Positions 1 to 7,300 of a DNA stretch of 9,144 bases are shown piece after piece. The position numbers and the translations under genes were made by a program. Position 1 is the first letter of the stretch; every line of letters begins with the position of its first letter. Source of the DNA: Phycisphaeraceae bacterium (lineage in GTDB: Bacteria > Planctomycetota > Phycisphaerae > Phycisphaerales > Phycisphaeraceae); the NCBI GenBank assembly GCA_020850375.1, contig JADZET010000038.1, positions 1 to 9,144 of the forward strand, read 5' to 3'. The notes under the pieces were generated by a model that made no database searches, was not told the origin of the DNA, and was given only the letters and a program-made list of their open reading frames with translations.

Positions 1-178
1 CTCGCCCACCTGCCCCATCTGCGGCCGACCCGCCGCCCCGATCGACCGCAATCCGCACTTCCCCTTCTGCTCCCCCCGCTGCAAGATGGCCGACCTCAAC
101 CGCTGGCTCACCGGCCGGTACAAGATCTCCCGCCCCGTCGAGGCGGCCGACTTGGAAGAAGAAGACCCGTCACGGTAG
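1..178 (+). CDS. yacG: YacG-like DNA gyrase inhibitor, zinc-binding (3' end; start lies outside the window)
   Basis: The frame starting at base 2 is open to a TAG at 176-178 and gives 58 C-terminal residues. It has the four-cysteine YacG pattern: CPIC at visible residues 4-7, then FCSPRC at 22-27, followed by KMADLNRWL and a YKI segment (40-42) and an acidic tail (DLEEEDPSR). YacG proteins are small (about 60-70 residues) zinc proteins that bind GyrB and inhibit DNA gyrase; the Cys-x2-Cys...Cys-x3-Cys site and the DL..W segment are family hallmarks. Only a few N-terminal residues are probably missing. The gene converges on the hydrolase gene, with 24 bases between the stops. No neighbour in the window shares its function. 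The family call is firm; the role in this organism is inferred by homology. Confidence 0.88.
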   Translation, partial: SPTCPICGRPAAPIDRNPHFPFCSPRCKMADLNRWLTGRYKISRPVEAADLEEEDPSR

Positions 179-202
179 GGGGGGTCGCACGATCCGGTCA
201 CA

Positions 203-1603
203 TCACGGCCGCTCGGTCGGCTCAGTGGCCGGCCGCGTCGTGGCCGCCGTCGGCGGCGGGGCCCATCGCCGTGCCTGGTCCACCAGTACCCTGTAGATCG
301 ATCCCTCGCCCGACTTCGCGTTCCAGATCCCCGCCTGCTCGTCCGAGTCGTACGTCCAGAACAGCCACCCCGCCAGCCCCGCCTTGCGCAGCCGTTGCAG
401 GTGCATCTTCATCCCCCTGGCCGCCCGGCCCTCCGTCGAGAACGCGCTGCGGAACGCCCCGAACTCCCCGCAGATGATCGGCTTGCCCGCCTTTCTCGCC
501 GCCTGCGACAGCGCGTCCCACTCGATGCTCCTGAGCTCTCCCGCCAGGAAGCTCGAGCTGTGCGGATAGAGGTGGATGTCCAGGTAGTCGAGTCTTGATC
601 GTGTCAGCGCCAGCAACCGCGCCGGCATCCGCCCGTCGAGCGTCCGGTCCGAAAAGTGCGTCCCGGGCCCGCCCCGGTGCACCGCGTGATAGGAAAAAAC
701 GTTGACGCTCACGAGCGCCCCCGGGTCCACCCTCTTGATCGCGTCCACGCAGGCGTCGGCCCACAGCACCACGTGATCATCCGCCAGACGCTGCTGCTGC
801 CCCGCGTCGCTCAGGTCGTAGACCTGCCCGTTGGCCCCCGTGATCGTCCCCTCCCGCAGCGAGAAGGGGGGCTGATTCGCCTGCAGATACGTCTCGTTGT
901 CCAGCTCGTAGGCGAACACCGTCGGCAGCAAGTCCGGCCGCAGCGTCGCGACCGCGCTGACCACGTCCCCGACGTACTGCGCCTTGGCCGCGATCCCCTC
1001 GACCGTCAGATAGATCCGGTTGCCACGCCCCACCATCCCCTGCGGGGGCCCTCCACCGGGACGGTAACTCGGCGGCAGGTCGCACAACGCCATCACCACA
1101 TGCACGTCCCGCTGCCGCGCGCGTTGCAGAAAGTCCAGCAAGTTGCCCACGTACTGCGACGAGAACTCCCGACGGTCAGCCCTGGGCGCGATCCCCTCAC
1201 CCGGGTAGGGATCGATGAACACCCGCACCACGTTGAAGCCGTCCCCGTGGATCTGGCCGAGCATCGTCGTCGCCCTGGGACCGTCGTACATCCCCGGCGC
1301 GAACGTCACGTGCCAGTTCCGCCTGCCCCCCAATCGAATGTAGTTGAACCCCAGCGGCACCCACCGATCCCCGCTGTCAGCCAGCACGAACCCCCCGTCA
1401 CGCACGGACACCCGCGGCATCTCGACCGTCGGCTCCTGTCCTCGGGCCGCACCGATCGCGCCCACGACGACCACCGCGCAGATCAACGCACAAAGAAGCC
1501 CACGTCCAACGAACGTGGGCCTCGTCCTGATCCTCTTCACACGCTGCGCGCCGGCCGCCTGGTCGTCCTCACACCCCGGCCGCCCGCGCGTCCACAACCT
1601 CAT
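203..1603 (-). CDS. Exported GH5-like (clan A, cellulase/mannanase-type) glycoside hydrolase
   Basis: From ATG 1603 this is 466 residues. Residues 22-55 form a signal peptide or N-terminal anchor: basic VKRIRTRPTFVGRG, then the hydrophobic run LLCALICAVVVVGAIGAA, with a possible cleavage site after ARG (55). The remainder reads as a TIM-barrel hydrolase: an N-terminal strand with VPLGFNYIRL (82-91), FNVVRVFIDP (123-132), the putative acid/base in AYELDNET (Glu237 after Asn236), HLYPHS (344-349), the putative nucleophile in CGEFG (Glu380), and LFWTYDSD (414-421). The Asn-Glu and Glu-Phe-Gly pair matches clan A enzymes such as GH5, but Thr replaces the usual Pro after Asn-Glu. The substrate, probably a beta-linked glucan or mannan, cannot be read from the sequence. 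The tail (448-466) is rich in Pro and Thr. ATG 1603 has a GGAGG 7 bases upstream; GTG 1540, right at the basic signal-peptide start, is the alternative and gives 445 residues. It lies 29 bases after the FKBP gene. Confidence 0.8.
   Translation of the reverse strand: MRLWTRGRPGCEDDQAAGAQRVKRIRTRPTFVGRGLLCALICAVVVVGAIGAARGQEPTVEMPRVSVRDGGFVLADSGDRWVPLGFNYIRLGGRRNWHVTFAPGMYDGPRATTMLGQIHGDGFNVVRVFIDPYPGEGIAPRADRREFSSQYVGNLLDFLQRARQRDVHVVMALCDLPPSYRPGGGPPQGMVGRGNRIYLTVEGIAAKAQYVGDVVSAVATLRPDLLPTVFAYELDNETYLQANQPPFSLREGTITGANGQVYDLSDAGQQQRLADDHVVLWADACVDAIKRVDPGALVSVNVFSYHAVHRGGPGTHFSDRTLDGRMPARLLALTRSRLDYLDIHLYPHSSSFLAGELRSIEWDALSQAARKAGKPIICGEFGAFRSAFSTEGRAARGMKMHLQRLRKAGLAGWLFWTYDSDEQAGIWNAKSGEGSIYRVLVDQARRWAPPPTAATTRPATEPTERP
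1498..1520 (-). terminator. Terminator-like hairpin inside the start region of the hydrolase gene
   Basis: A perfect 8-bp inverted repeat (GCCCACGT and ACGTGGGC) encloses a 7-base loop. Read on the minus strand it is followed immediately by TTCTTTGT (6 T in 8 bases), the form of an intrinsic terminator. It lies about 113 bases after the FKBP stop and inside codons of the hydrolase signal peptide, 20 bases beyond the GTG 1540 candidate. It could attenuate read-through from the FKBP gene or could be a chance feature of coding sequence. Structure is seen; function is inferred. Confidence 0.35.
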
Positions 1604-1610
1604 CCGGCAG

Positions 1611-1615
1611 CCTCC
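1611..1615 (-). promoter_or_regulatory. Ribosome binding site supporting the ATG at 1603
   Basis: The minus strand reads GGAGG here, 7 bases before ATG 1603. The competing GTG at 1540 has no purine-rich Shine-Dalgarno at a suitable distance. This favours the longer form of the hydrolase, although its first 21 residues look unlike a normal signal-peptide n-region. Confidence 0.55.
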
Positions 1616-1632
1616 ACGCGGCCGACCGCCGC

Positions 1633-2436
1633 TCACTCGCCGATCTTGACCAGCTCCACCTCGAAGATCAGCACCGCCCCGCCCGGGATGGTGTTGCCCG
1701 CGCCCTGATCCCCGTAGGCCAGGATCGGCGGGATCACCAGCTCCCACTTGGCCCCGGGCTTCATCATCTTCAGCGCCTCGCTGAACCCGGGGATCACCCC
1801 GTTGACCGGGAAACTCGCCGGCTGACCACGCTCGTAGCTGCTGTCGAACACCCGCCCGTTGACCAGCTTGCCGCTGTAATTGACCGTCACCGTGTCCCCG
1901 TCCTTGGGCGACGGCCCGGCCCCGGGGTCGATGATCTTGTACTGGAGCCCGCTGAGCGTCGTCTTGACGCCGTCCTTCTTGGCGTTCTCTTCGAGGTAGG
2001 CCTTGTTCGCCAGGATGAATTCATCCTGGAGCACCTGCAGCCTGGCCGAGACGATCTTGTTGACCTGCTCGACCAGCGACTGGAGCTCCTCGGCCGACGC
2101 CGAGGGCTGACCCGCCACGGCCTCCTCGAAGCCGCGCATGGCCAACGCCGTGTCCGGCTTGACCTGCATCGGCATGACGCGGAGCGACTGGCCCGCCCGC
2201 AGCCCCGCCATGTAGGAGACCATCTGGTCGAGCGTCTCGAGCTTGGTCCCGTCCGTGAGCGTGACGGGCTTGAGCGGCTCGGACGCCTCGGTCGCGGGGG
2301 CCGGCTGCACCGCGGCGCCTTCCGGGGTCGGGGCCGGGGTCGCCTCGGGGGCAGCCGCCTCCTGCGCCACGGACCAACCGGCCGTCAGCAGGCCCGCCAC
2401 CGTTATCACTGCGATCATCATCAGCTTCGTTTGCAT
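1633..2436 (-). CDS. Secreted FKBP-type peptidyl-prolyl cis-trans isomerase with FKBP_N domain
   Basis: This is 267 residues, close to the usual size of FkpA/FklB/Mip-type proteins. Residues 1-24 are a signal peptide (MQTKLMMIAV..., possible cleavage at SVA-Q). An Ala/Pro/Thr/Glu-rich linker (25-56) follows. A helical FKBP_N-type dimerisation region (about 64-155) contains the motifs QMVSYMAGLRAG and RGFEEAVAG. The C-terminal FKBP domain (about 163-267) has VNYSGKL (Tyr187), RVFDSS (Phe197, Asp198), NGVIPGFSEAL (Val214, Ile215), PPILAYG (Tyr241) and the closing IFEVELVKI, so the usual ligand-pocket residues appear present. FKBPs catalyse isomerisation of Xaa-Pro bonds; an exported one would help fold proteins in the periplasm or at the cell surface. 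AAGGA lies 7 bases before the ATG, supporting this start. The exported hydrolase follows after 29 bases, so shared transcription is likely. The family call is very secure. Confidence 0.95.
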   Translation of the reverse strand: MQTKLMMIAVITVAGLLTAGWSVAQEAAAPEATPAPTPEGAAVQPAPATEASEPLKPVTLTDGTKLETLDQMVSYMAGLRAGQSLRVMPMQVKPDTALAMRGFEEAVAGQPSASAEELQSLVEQVNKIVSARLQVLQDEFILANKAYLEENAKKDGVKTTLSGLQYKIIDPGAGPSPKDGDTVTVNYSGKLVNGRVFDSSYERGQPASFPVNGVIPGFSEALKMMKPGAKWELVIPPILAYGDQGAGNTIPGGAVLIFEVELVKIGE

Positions 2437-2501
2437 GCTGGATTCCTTAAAAGTTCATCGCCGATCAGGATCCGGATCTCGGCCCCGGGACACGTCGGTC
2501 C

Positions 2502-2507
2502 ATCATA
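2502..2507 (-). promoter_or_regulatory. Possible -10 element upstream of the FKBP gene
   Basis: The minus strand reads TATGAT (five of six matches to TATAAT) 65 bases before the FKBP ATG, in the 98-base gap after argJ. I see no good -35 hexamer 16-18 bases further upstream. It would allow FKBP and hydrolase transcription independent of argJ. Weak support. Confidence 0.25.
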
Positions 2508-2534
2508 CCTGTCTTTCGTCCGCGGCGGTGGCCC

Positions 2535-3836
2535 CTAGGTCCGGTAGTCGGCGTTGATCGCCACGTACTGCCGGGACAGGTCGCACCCGAGCCACTGCGT
2601 CGAGGCCTTGCCCAGTCCCAGGTCCAGCGTGAAGACCACTTCCTTGCCCCCCATCAGACGCAGCAACTGCCGCACCTGGCGCCCCGAGGAGGCCGTCGGC
2701 CGGCCCTTCTCGAACACGCACACCTCCTTGTGGGGACCGATGTGCAGCGACATCTTCTCGGGCACGATCGCCGCCCCGCTGTACCCCGCCGCCGTGACGA
2801 CTCGCCCCCAGTTCGGGTCGCCCCCGTGCACCGCGGTCTTGACCAGCGGGCTGTCGACCACGGCCTTGGCCGCCCGGTCCGCGTCCTTCTGCGAGCGCGC
2901 CCGCACCACCGCCACGCGCATCACCTTCGTCGCCCCCTCCCCGTCACGAACGATCTGGTATGCCAGGTCCTTGCAGAGGTCCGTCAGCGCGCCTCGGAAG
3001 TTCCGCAGGTCCGTCCCCTCGCGTCGGATCATCGGGTTGCCCGCCGCGCCGTTGGCGAGCACCAGCAGCATGTCCGACGGGCTGGTGTGCTGGTCCACAC
3101 TGATCCGGTTGAACGAGACGTTCGCCGCCTCGCGCAGGACCTTGCGCAGCGCCGGCGGGGCGATCGCCGCGTCGGTGGTGATGAACACCAGCATCGTCGC
3201 CATGTTCGGCGCGATCATCCCCGATCCCTTGGCCATGCCTCCGAGCGTCACCGTCCGCCGCCCGAGCCGGACCTGCAGCGCCGCCGTCTTGGGCGCCAGG
3301 TCCGTGGTCATGATCGCCGCCGCCGCGTCCGCGTCGGCCCCGGCGCCGTGTGAGAGCTTGCCCACGAGCGTCGCCACCCCGCGCTCGATCTTGTCCATCG
3401 GAAGCTGCGGCCCGATCACGCCCGTCGAGGCCGGCAGCACCTCCGTCGCCCGCAACGGCCTGAGCCCCGGCGGCGCCGTCTGCGACCGACTCAGACGCTC
3501 CGCCACCAGCTCGCACGTCCGCCGGGCGTTGCGCAGCCCCTCCTCGCCCGTCGCGTCGTTGGCGCAGCCGCTGTTGCACACGATCGCCCTGGCCGTGCCC
3601 GAACGCAGGTGACCCCGCGTGACCACCACCGGCGCCCCGGGAAGTTTGTTCTTGGTGAACACCCCCGCCGCCGTGCACGGACGCTCCGACACCACCAGGG
3701 CCAGGTCAGGCCTGCCCGATTCCTTGATCCCGCACGTGGTGCCCGCTGCCAGAAAGCCCGAGGGGGCCGTGACCGCCCGAGGTACGACTGTTGCCATAGG
3801 CCCCTGTTGTAGCCGAATCTCGCCCGCTCGCAACAC
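2535..3836 (-). CDS. argJ: ArgJ: glutamate N-acetyltransferase / amino-acid N-acetyltransferase
   Basis: ArgJ moves the acetyl group from N-acetylornithine to glutamate, the recycling step of cyclic arginine biosynthesis; some members also use acetyl-CoA and glutamate. The protein is 433 residues, slightly longer than typical ArgJ (about 400). Family marks are VTAPSGFLAAG (22-32), FTKNKLPGAPV (60-70), CNSGCANDATG (87-97), the self-cleavage segment KGSGMIAPNMATML (203-216) with Thr214 as expected nucleophile after cleavage at Ala213-Thr214, VHGGDPNWGR (336-345) and the C-terminal INADYRT. Residues 246-255 read SVDQHTSPSD, a variant of the more usual SVDGDTSTND. The chosen GTG start at 3836 has GGAGG 8 bases upstream; ATG 3797 (MATVVPRAV..., 420 residues) is a good alternative. 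It follows the tRNA-binding gene by 31 bases. No other arg gene is visible. Confidence 0.95.
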   Translation of the reverse strand: MLRAGEIRLQQGPMATVVPRAVTAPSGFLAAGTTCGIKESGRPDLALVVSERPCTAAGVFTKNKLPGAPVVVTRGHLRSGTARAIVCNSGCANDATGEEGLRNARRTCELVAERLSRSQTAPPGLRPLRATEVLPASTGVIGPQLPMDKIERGVATLVGKLSHGAGADADAAAAIMTTDLAPKTAALQVRLGRRTVTLGGMAKGSGMIAPNMATMLVFITTDAAIAPPALRKVLREAANVSFNRISVDQHTSPSDMLLVLANGAAGNPMIRREGTDLRNFRGALTDLCKDLAYQIVRDGEGATKVMRVAVVRARSQKDADRAAKAVVDSPLVKTAVHGGDPNWGRVVTAAGYSGAAIVPEKMSLHIGPHKEVCVFEKGRPTASSGRQVRQLLRLMGGKEVVFTLDLGLGKASTQWLGCDLSRQYVAINADYRT

Positions 3837-3844
3837 CCCGTCCC

Positions 3845-3849
3845 CCTCC
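3845..3849 (-). promoter_or_regulatory. Ribosome binding site supporting the GTG start of argJ
   Basis: The minus strand reads GGAGG 8 bases before GTG 3836. The downstream ATG at 3797 has only a GGGG run 3 bases away, which is too close. This weighs for the GTG start despite the rarer codon. Confidence 0.45.
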
Positions 3850-3867
3850 CGCCGTCGATCGAAGTCC

Positions 3868-4218
3868 TCACGACACCGTTGATCCTGCCGGAACAGGCTT
3901 CGACGGCGCCAGCAGCACCACGTCCGTCACCCGATCCCCCGTCAGCGCGCTCGCCGCCAGCAGCATCCCGTTCGAGTCCTCGCCGCGGATCTTGCGCGGG
4001 GCCAGGTTCGCCACCACCACGACCTGTTTGCCCGGCAGCGTGGTCGGATCGTAGTACGCCCGCACCCCGGCGCAAACCTGACGCTGCTCGCCGCCGAGAT
4101 CGACCTGGATCTTGAGAATCCGGTCCGCGTTGGGATGAAACTCGGCTGAGATAATCGTCCCGATCCGCAGATCCAGCTTGGCAAAATCGTCGTAGGTGAT
4201 GGTGGGCTTGAGTTCCAT
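3868..4218 (-). CDS. Stand-alone tRNA-binding OB-fold protein (MetRS C-terminal domain-like)
   Basis: This is 116 residues and is a single EMAP-II/Trbp111-type domain. Motifs in order are ITYDDFAKLDLRIGTI (7-22), HPNADRILKIQVDLG (28-42), RQVCAGVRAYY (46-56), GKQVVVVANLAPRKIRG (63-79), SNGMLLAAS (82-90) and VVLLAPSKPVPAGS (100-113). These match the C-terminal dimerisation and tRNA-binding appendage of bacterial methionyl-tRNA synthetase, which in some lineages is a separate gene often annotated as a MetRS beta subunit. It probably binds tRNA non-specifically, perhaps assisting a MetRS encoded elsewhere. CsaA is a less good fit, because the HPNAD and NGMLLAA segments are MetRS-like. AGGAG lies 9 bases before the ATG. 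It is the first gene of the leftward group and diverges from the AsmA-like gene. Confidence 0.88.
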   Translation of the reverse strand: MELKPTITYDDFAKLDLRIGTIISAEFHPNADRILKIQVDLGGEQRQVCAGVRAYYDPTTLPGKQVVVVANLAPRKIRGEDSNGMLLAASALTGDRVTDVVLLAPSKPVPAGSTVS

Positions 4219-4257
4219 GGACGCGTGCTCCTGGTAGGGGGGCTGTGGCCCGCCGGC

Positions 4258-4284
4258 TTGGACCGAGGCTCCAGAGAGTACAAT
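4258..4284 (+). promoter_or_regulatory. Candidate promoter for the AsmA-like gene
   Basis: In the 102-base divergent gap there is TACAAT at 4279-4284 (five of six matches to TATAAT), with TTGGAC at 4258-4263 as a weak -35 and a short 15-base spacer. Transcription would begin near 4291, leaving about 30 bases of leader before the TTG start. The A/T content of the -10 stands out from its GC-rich surroundings. No comparable leftward promoter is obvious. Confidence 0.4.
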
Positions 4285-4320
4285 CCCTCCCAACATCCCG
4301 CCACGCCGTAGAGACACGCC

Positions 4321-7300
4321 TTGCCCGACGCCCCTATCCCCACACCCACGCCCGCACACACGCCGCGTCCACGACGCCGTCGCTGGCTGCGTATCTTCCT
4401 CGTGACCGTCCTGATCATGACGCTCCTGGTCGCCGCGGCCTACCACTACCTCAGCGACCCGGAGCGCCTCGCCACGGTGATCGCCAAGGGCGTCTCGATC
4501 GTCACCCGGGCCCAGGTCCACATCGACCGGGTCGAGTTCTCCCTCAAGGCCCCGATCTCCCTTGAGGGTTTCACCCTGCGCGTCCCCGACATGCCCGGGA
4601 AGGACAACCAGCTCTTTTCCGCCACCCGCATCCTGATCGAGCACGACCCCTGGGCCCTGCTGCGCCTCAGCTTCAAACCCCTGACCGTCTCCTTCGAGCG
4701 ACCGGTGCTCTACATCACCGAGGACCTGGACCGCCAGAAGTTCAACTTCCAGATCCTGATGGACCGTCAGCAGGGCGAGTCCAGCCCGCCGCCCAGGCAC
4801 TGGCCGCAGATTTATCTCGGCCAGGCCCAGGCCGTCTTCGGCCGCTTCACCGACGGCAGGTACGAGGCCTTCAAGACCATCGACCTGACGGGCAACATGA
4901 TGCCCGACCCCGACACCGCCGGGCAGTACCGCATCACCCTCCTGCACCAGAACCCCGACGGCTCCCCCGGCGCCGCCCTGACCTCCCACTTCGACCCCGC
5001 CCACCGCACCATCGCCGCCAAACTCGATCACTTCGACCTGCAGAGCCCGCTGCTCAACCTCCTGCCCGCCCGCGTCAGGCAATGGTGGGAACGGCTCGAG
5101 CCCGCCGGCACCGTCTCGCCGATCACCTTCGGCTACGACCCCGACCCCGCCGTCGGTTTCTACGCCTCCCTGGCCGTCGAGGACTTCTCCCTCTCGCTGC
5201 CCTACGGCGAGACGGCCTCGCGGATGACCCACGTCCACGGCGCCTTCGACCTGCGCGGCGAGGCGATCCGGCTGAACCACCTGCACGGCCAGATCGAGGA
5301 CGTCGCCTACGTCATCAACGGCCAGGTCCACGGCTTCTCCGCCGACGCCCCCTTCGACTTCCAGGTCAGCCTCGCCGGCGGCATCCCCGACCAGCCTCGC
5401 TTCCTCTACGCACTTCCCAAGACGGCCCAGACGCAGTTCTACCGTTTCATGCCCTCGGGACTCTTCGACGCGACGATCCACCTGTTCCGCTCCCCCCCCG
5501 ACCCCGCCACAACCCAGCCCGGCGACGACATCAACTACGACGGCGCCGTCCGCTTCAAGCACGCCAAGCTCCGCTACTTCCGGTTCCCTTACCCCCTCCA
5601 TGACCTCCAAGGCACCATCCGTCTGAGCAACCGCAGTGTCGACCTCGTCGACGTCACCGGCAACGGCCCGACCGGCGCCAAGATCCGCATGACCGGCTCG
5701 GTCTTCCCTCCCGGCGAGGGCGCCGCCGTCGACGTCCTGATCCACGCCGACGACCTGCCGCTCGATGACCACGTCTACGCCGCCCTGCCCGACAAGGAAA
5801 AGCCCGACTACCTGATGTTCCTCCATCCCTCGTCGCGTCAGAAGTTGCTCGACCGCGGCGTCATCCGCGGCGGGCAGACCTACCTCGCCGCCACCGAGCC
5901 CAGTGACGAGACGCCGACACCACCCGCAGCCACCCAGGAAGCCCATGTCCCCGGGAGTTGGGCGCCGCCTCTGTTTGACCTCAACGGCAAGGTCGACGCC
6001 GACTTCCACATCCTCCGCGACTTCGGCGACGACGCCCGCATCCGCGTCACCTCCACGCTCTACGCCAAGAACACACCGCTGCTCTTCAAGCACTGGCCCT
6101 ACCCCGTCCGCGCCATCGGCGGCTCGGTGGTCATCGCCCCCGGCATGGTCACCATCCACGACGGCGTCTTCGAGGGCCTGACCGGCGGGATCGTCCACAT
6201 CGACGGCCAGGTGCAGCTCGCCCGACGCGATCCCCCCCAGGTCCTCACCCCCGACCTTCACATCACCGCCGAGAACGTCCCCCTGGACGAACTGCTCCTG
6301 GCCTCGATCCCCTACCCCCAGGACCGCTGGCTCCGCGACCTGCACGCCGCCGCCACCCTCCAGGGCCAGGGCCGCGTCTTCCGCAGCGACTCCCGTGAGA
6401 TGGATTACGCCATCAACCTCCAGCCGTCGGAGGGCACCTTCAAGCCCTATGACGGCCGCTACCTGATCTCCGACGTTCAGGGCGAGCTCCTGCTCCGCCC
6501 CGGCTCGCTCGTGATCCAGAGCCTCAAGGGCCGCCACAACGGTTCGTCCTTCTCCGTCGACGGCGTCACCGCCTGGAAGGACGGCCGACCCGACATCACG
6601 CTGAACCTCCACGCCGACGCCCTGCGCTTCGAGGAGCCCGTCCTGGACCTCGTGCCGCCCCAGCTCGGCCTCTATAACCGCCTCCAGACCCTCTTCGAGC
6701 AGCACAAGCCCGCCGGCCTGTTCGACCTCGACGTCGAATACCACGACCGGGGCACCGACGACGCCGGCTACGTCCTGCGCCTCTCCCCCCAGGACCTTGC
6801 CTTTGACCTCCGGGGCCAGCGTGTCGCGTTGACGAACATGCACGGTCAGCTCGTGGTCAACCCCGACTCACTCTGGTTCAACCCGCTGACCGCCGACATC
6901 CCCACCGGCAGCATCGCCGCCAACGCCGTCCTGCGCGTCTCCCCACGGACCGACCTGGACATGACCCTCGACGTCCGCGCCGAGCGGATCGACCCGGTCG
7001 TCCGGGCCTTCCTGCCCGACGGCGTCCTGGCCGCCATCGACGGCATGAGCCTCCAGGGCGCCTTCGCCGTCGACGACGCCCGCCTGCGTTGGCACCCTGA
7101 CGTCAAGGCCGGCCCCACCCTCACCTTCCAAGGCCCGATCGCCTTCACCGACGCCTCGGCTGATCTGGGCTTTAGAATCACCAAGCTCAAGGGCACCCTC
7201 GACATCGACGCCGCCAGCCTCCCCGGCGAACCCCTGCCCCGACTGAACCTCAAGCTCACCGCCCCGACGCTCCGGGGCATGGACCGCCTGATCGAGAATG

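Noticed and set aside
164..186. Possible bidirectional terminator between yacG and the hydrolase (GACCC and GGGTC, with TTCTTCTT beyond it on the minus strand)
   Set aside because: The stem is only 5 bp with a 13-base loop and lies partly within yacG codons for an acidic tail, which produce the T-rich tract anyway.
656..1708. A 350-codon plus-strand open frame opposite the hydrolase
   Set aside because: It is rich in Arg, Pro and His with no domain pattern. The minus strand here has clear hydrolase motifs and a signal peptide.
2459..2482. Inverted repeat around GATCCGGATC between argJ and the FKBP gene, as a terminator or operator
   Set aside because: The outer arms pair imperfectly (GCCGA/TCGGC with mismatched inside), and the TTTT run is about ten bases away. 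It is too weak to call.
3868..6843. A 991-codon open frame on the minus strand running antisense through the AsmA-like gene into the tRNA-binding gene
   Set aside because: Only the last 116 codons are a real protein. The rest is Gly/Val/Asp/Glu/Ala-rich low-complexity translation with no motif, explained by the strong C/G third-base bias of the plus-strand gene.
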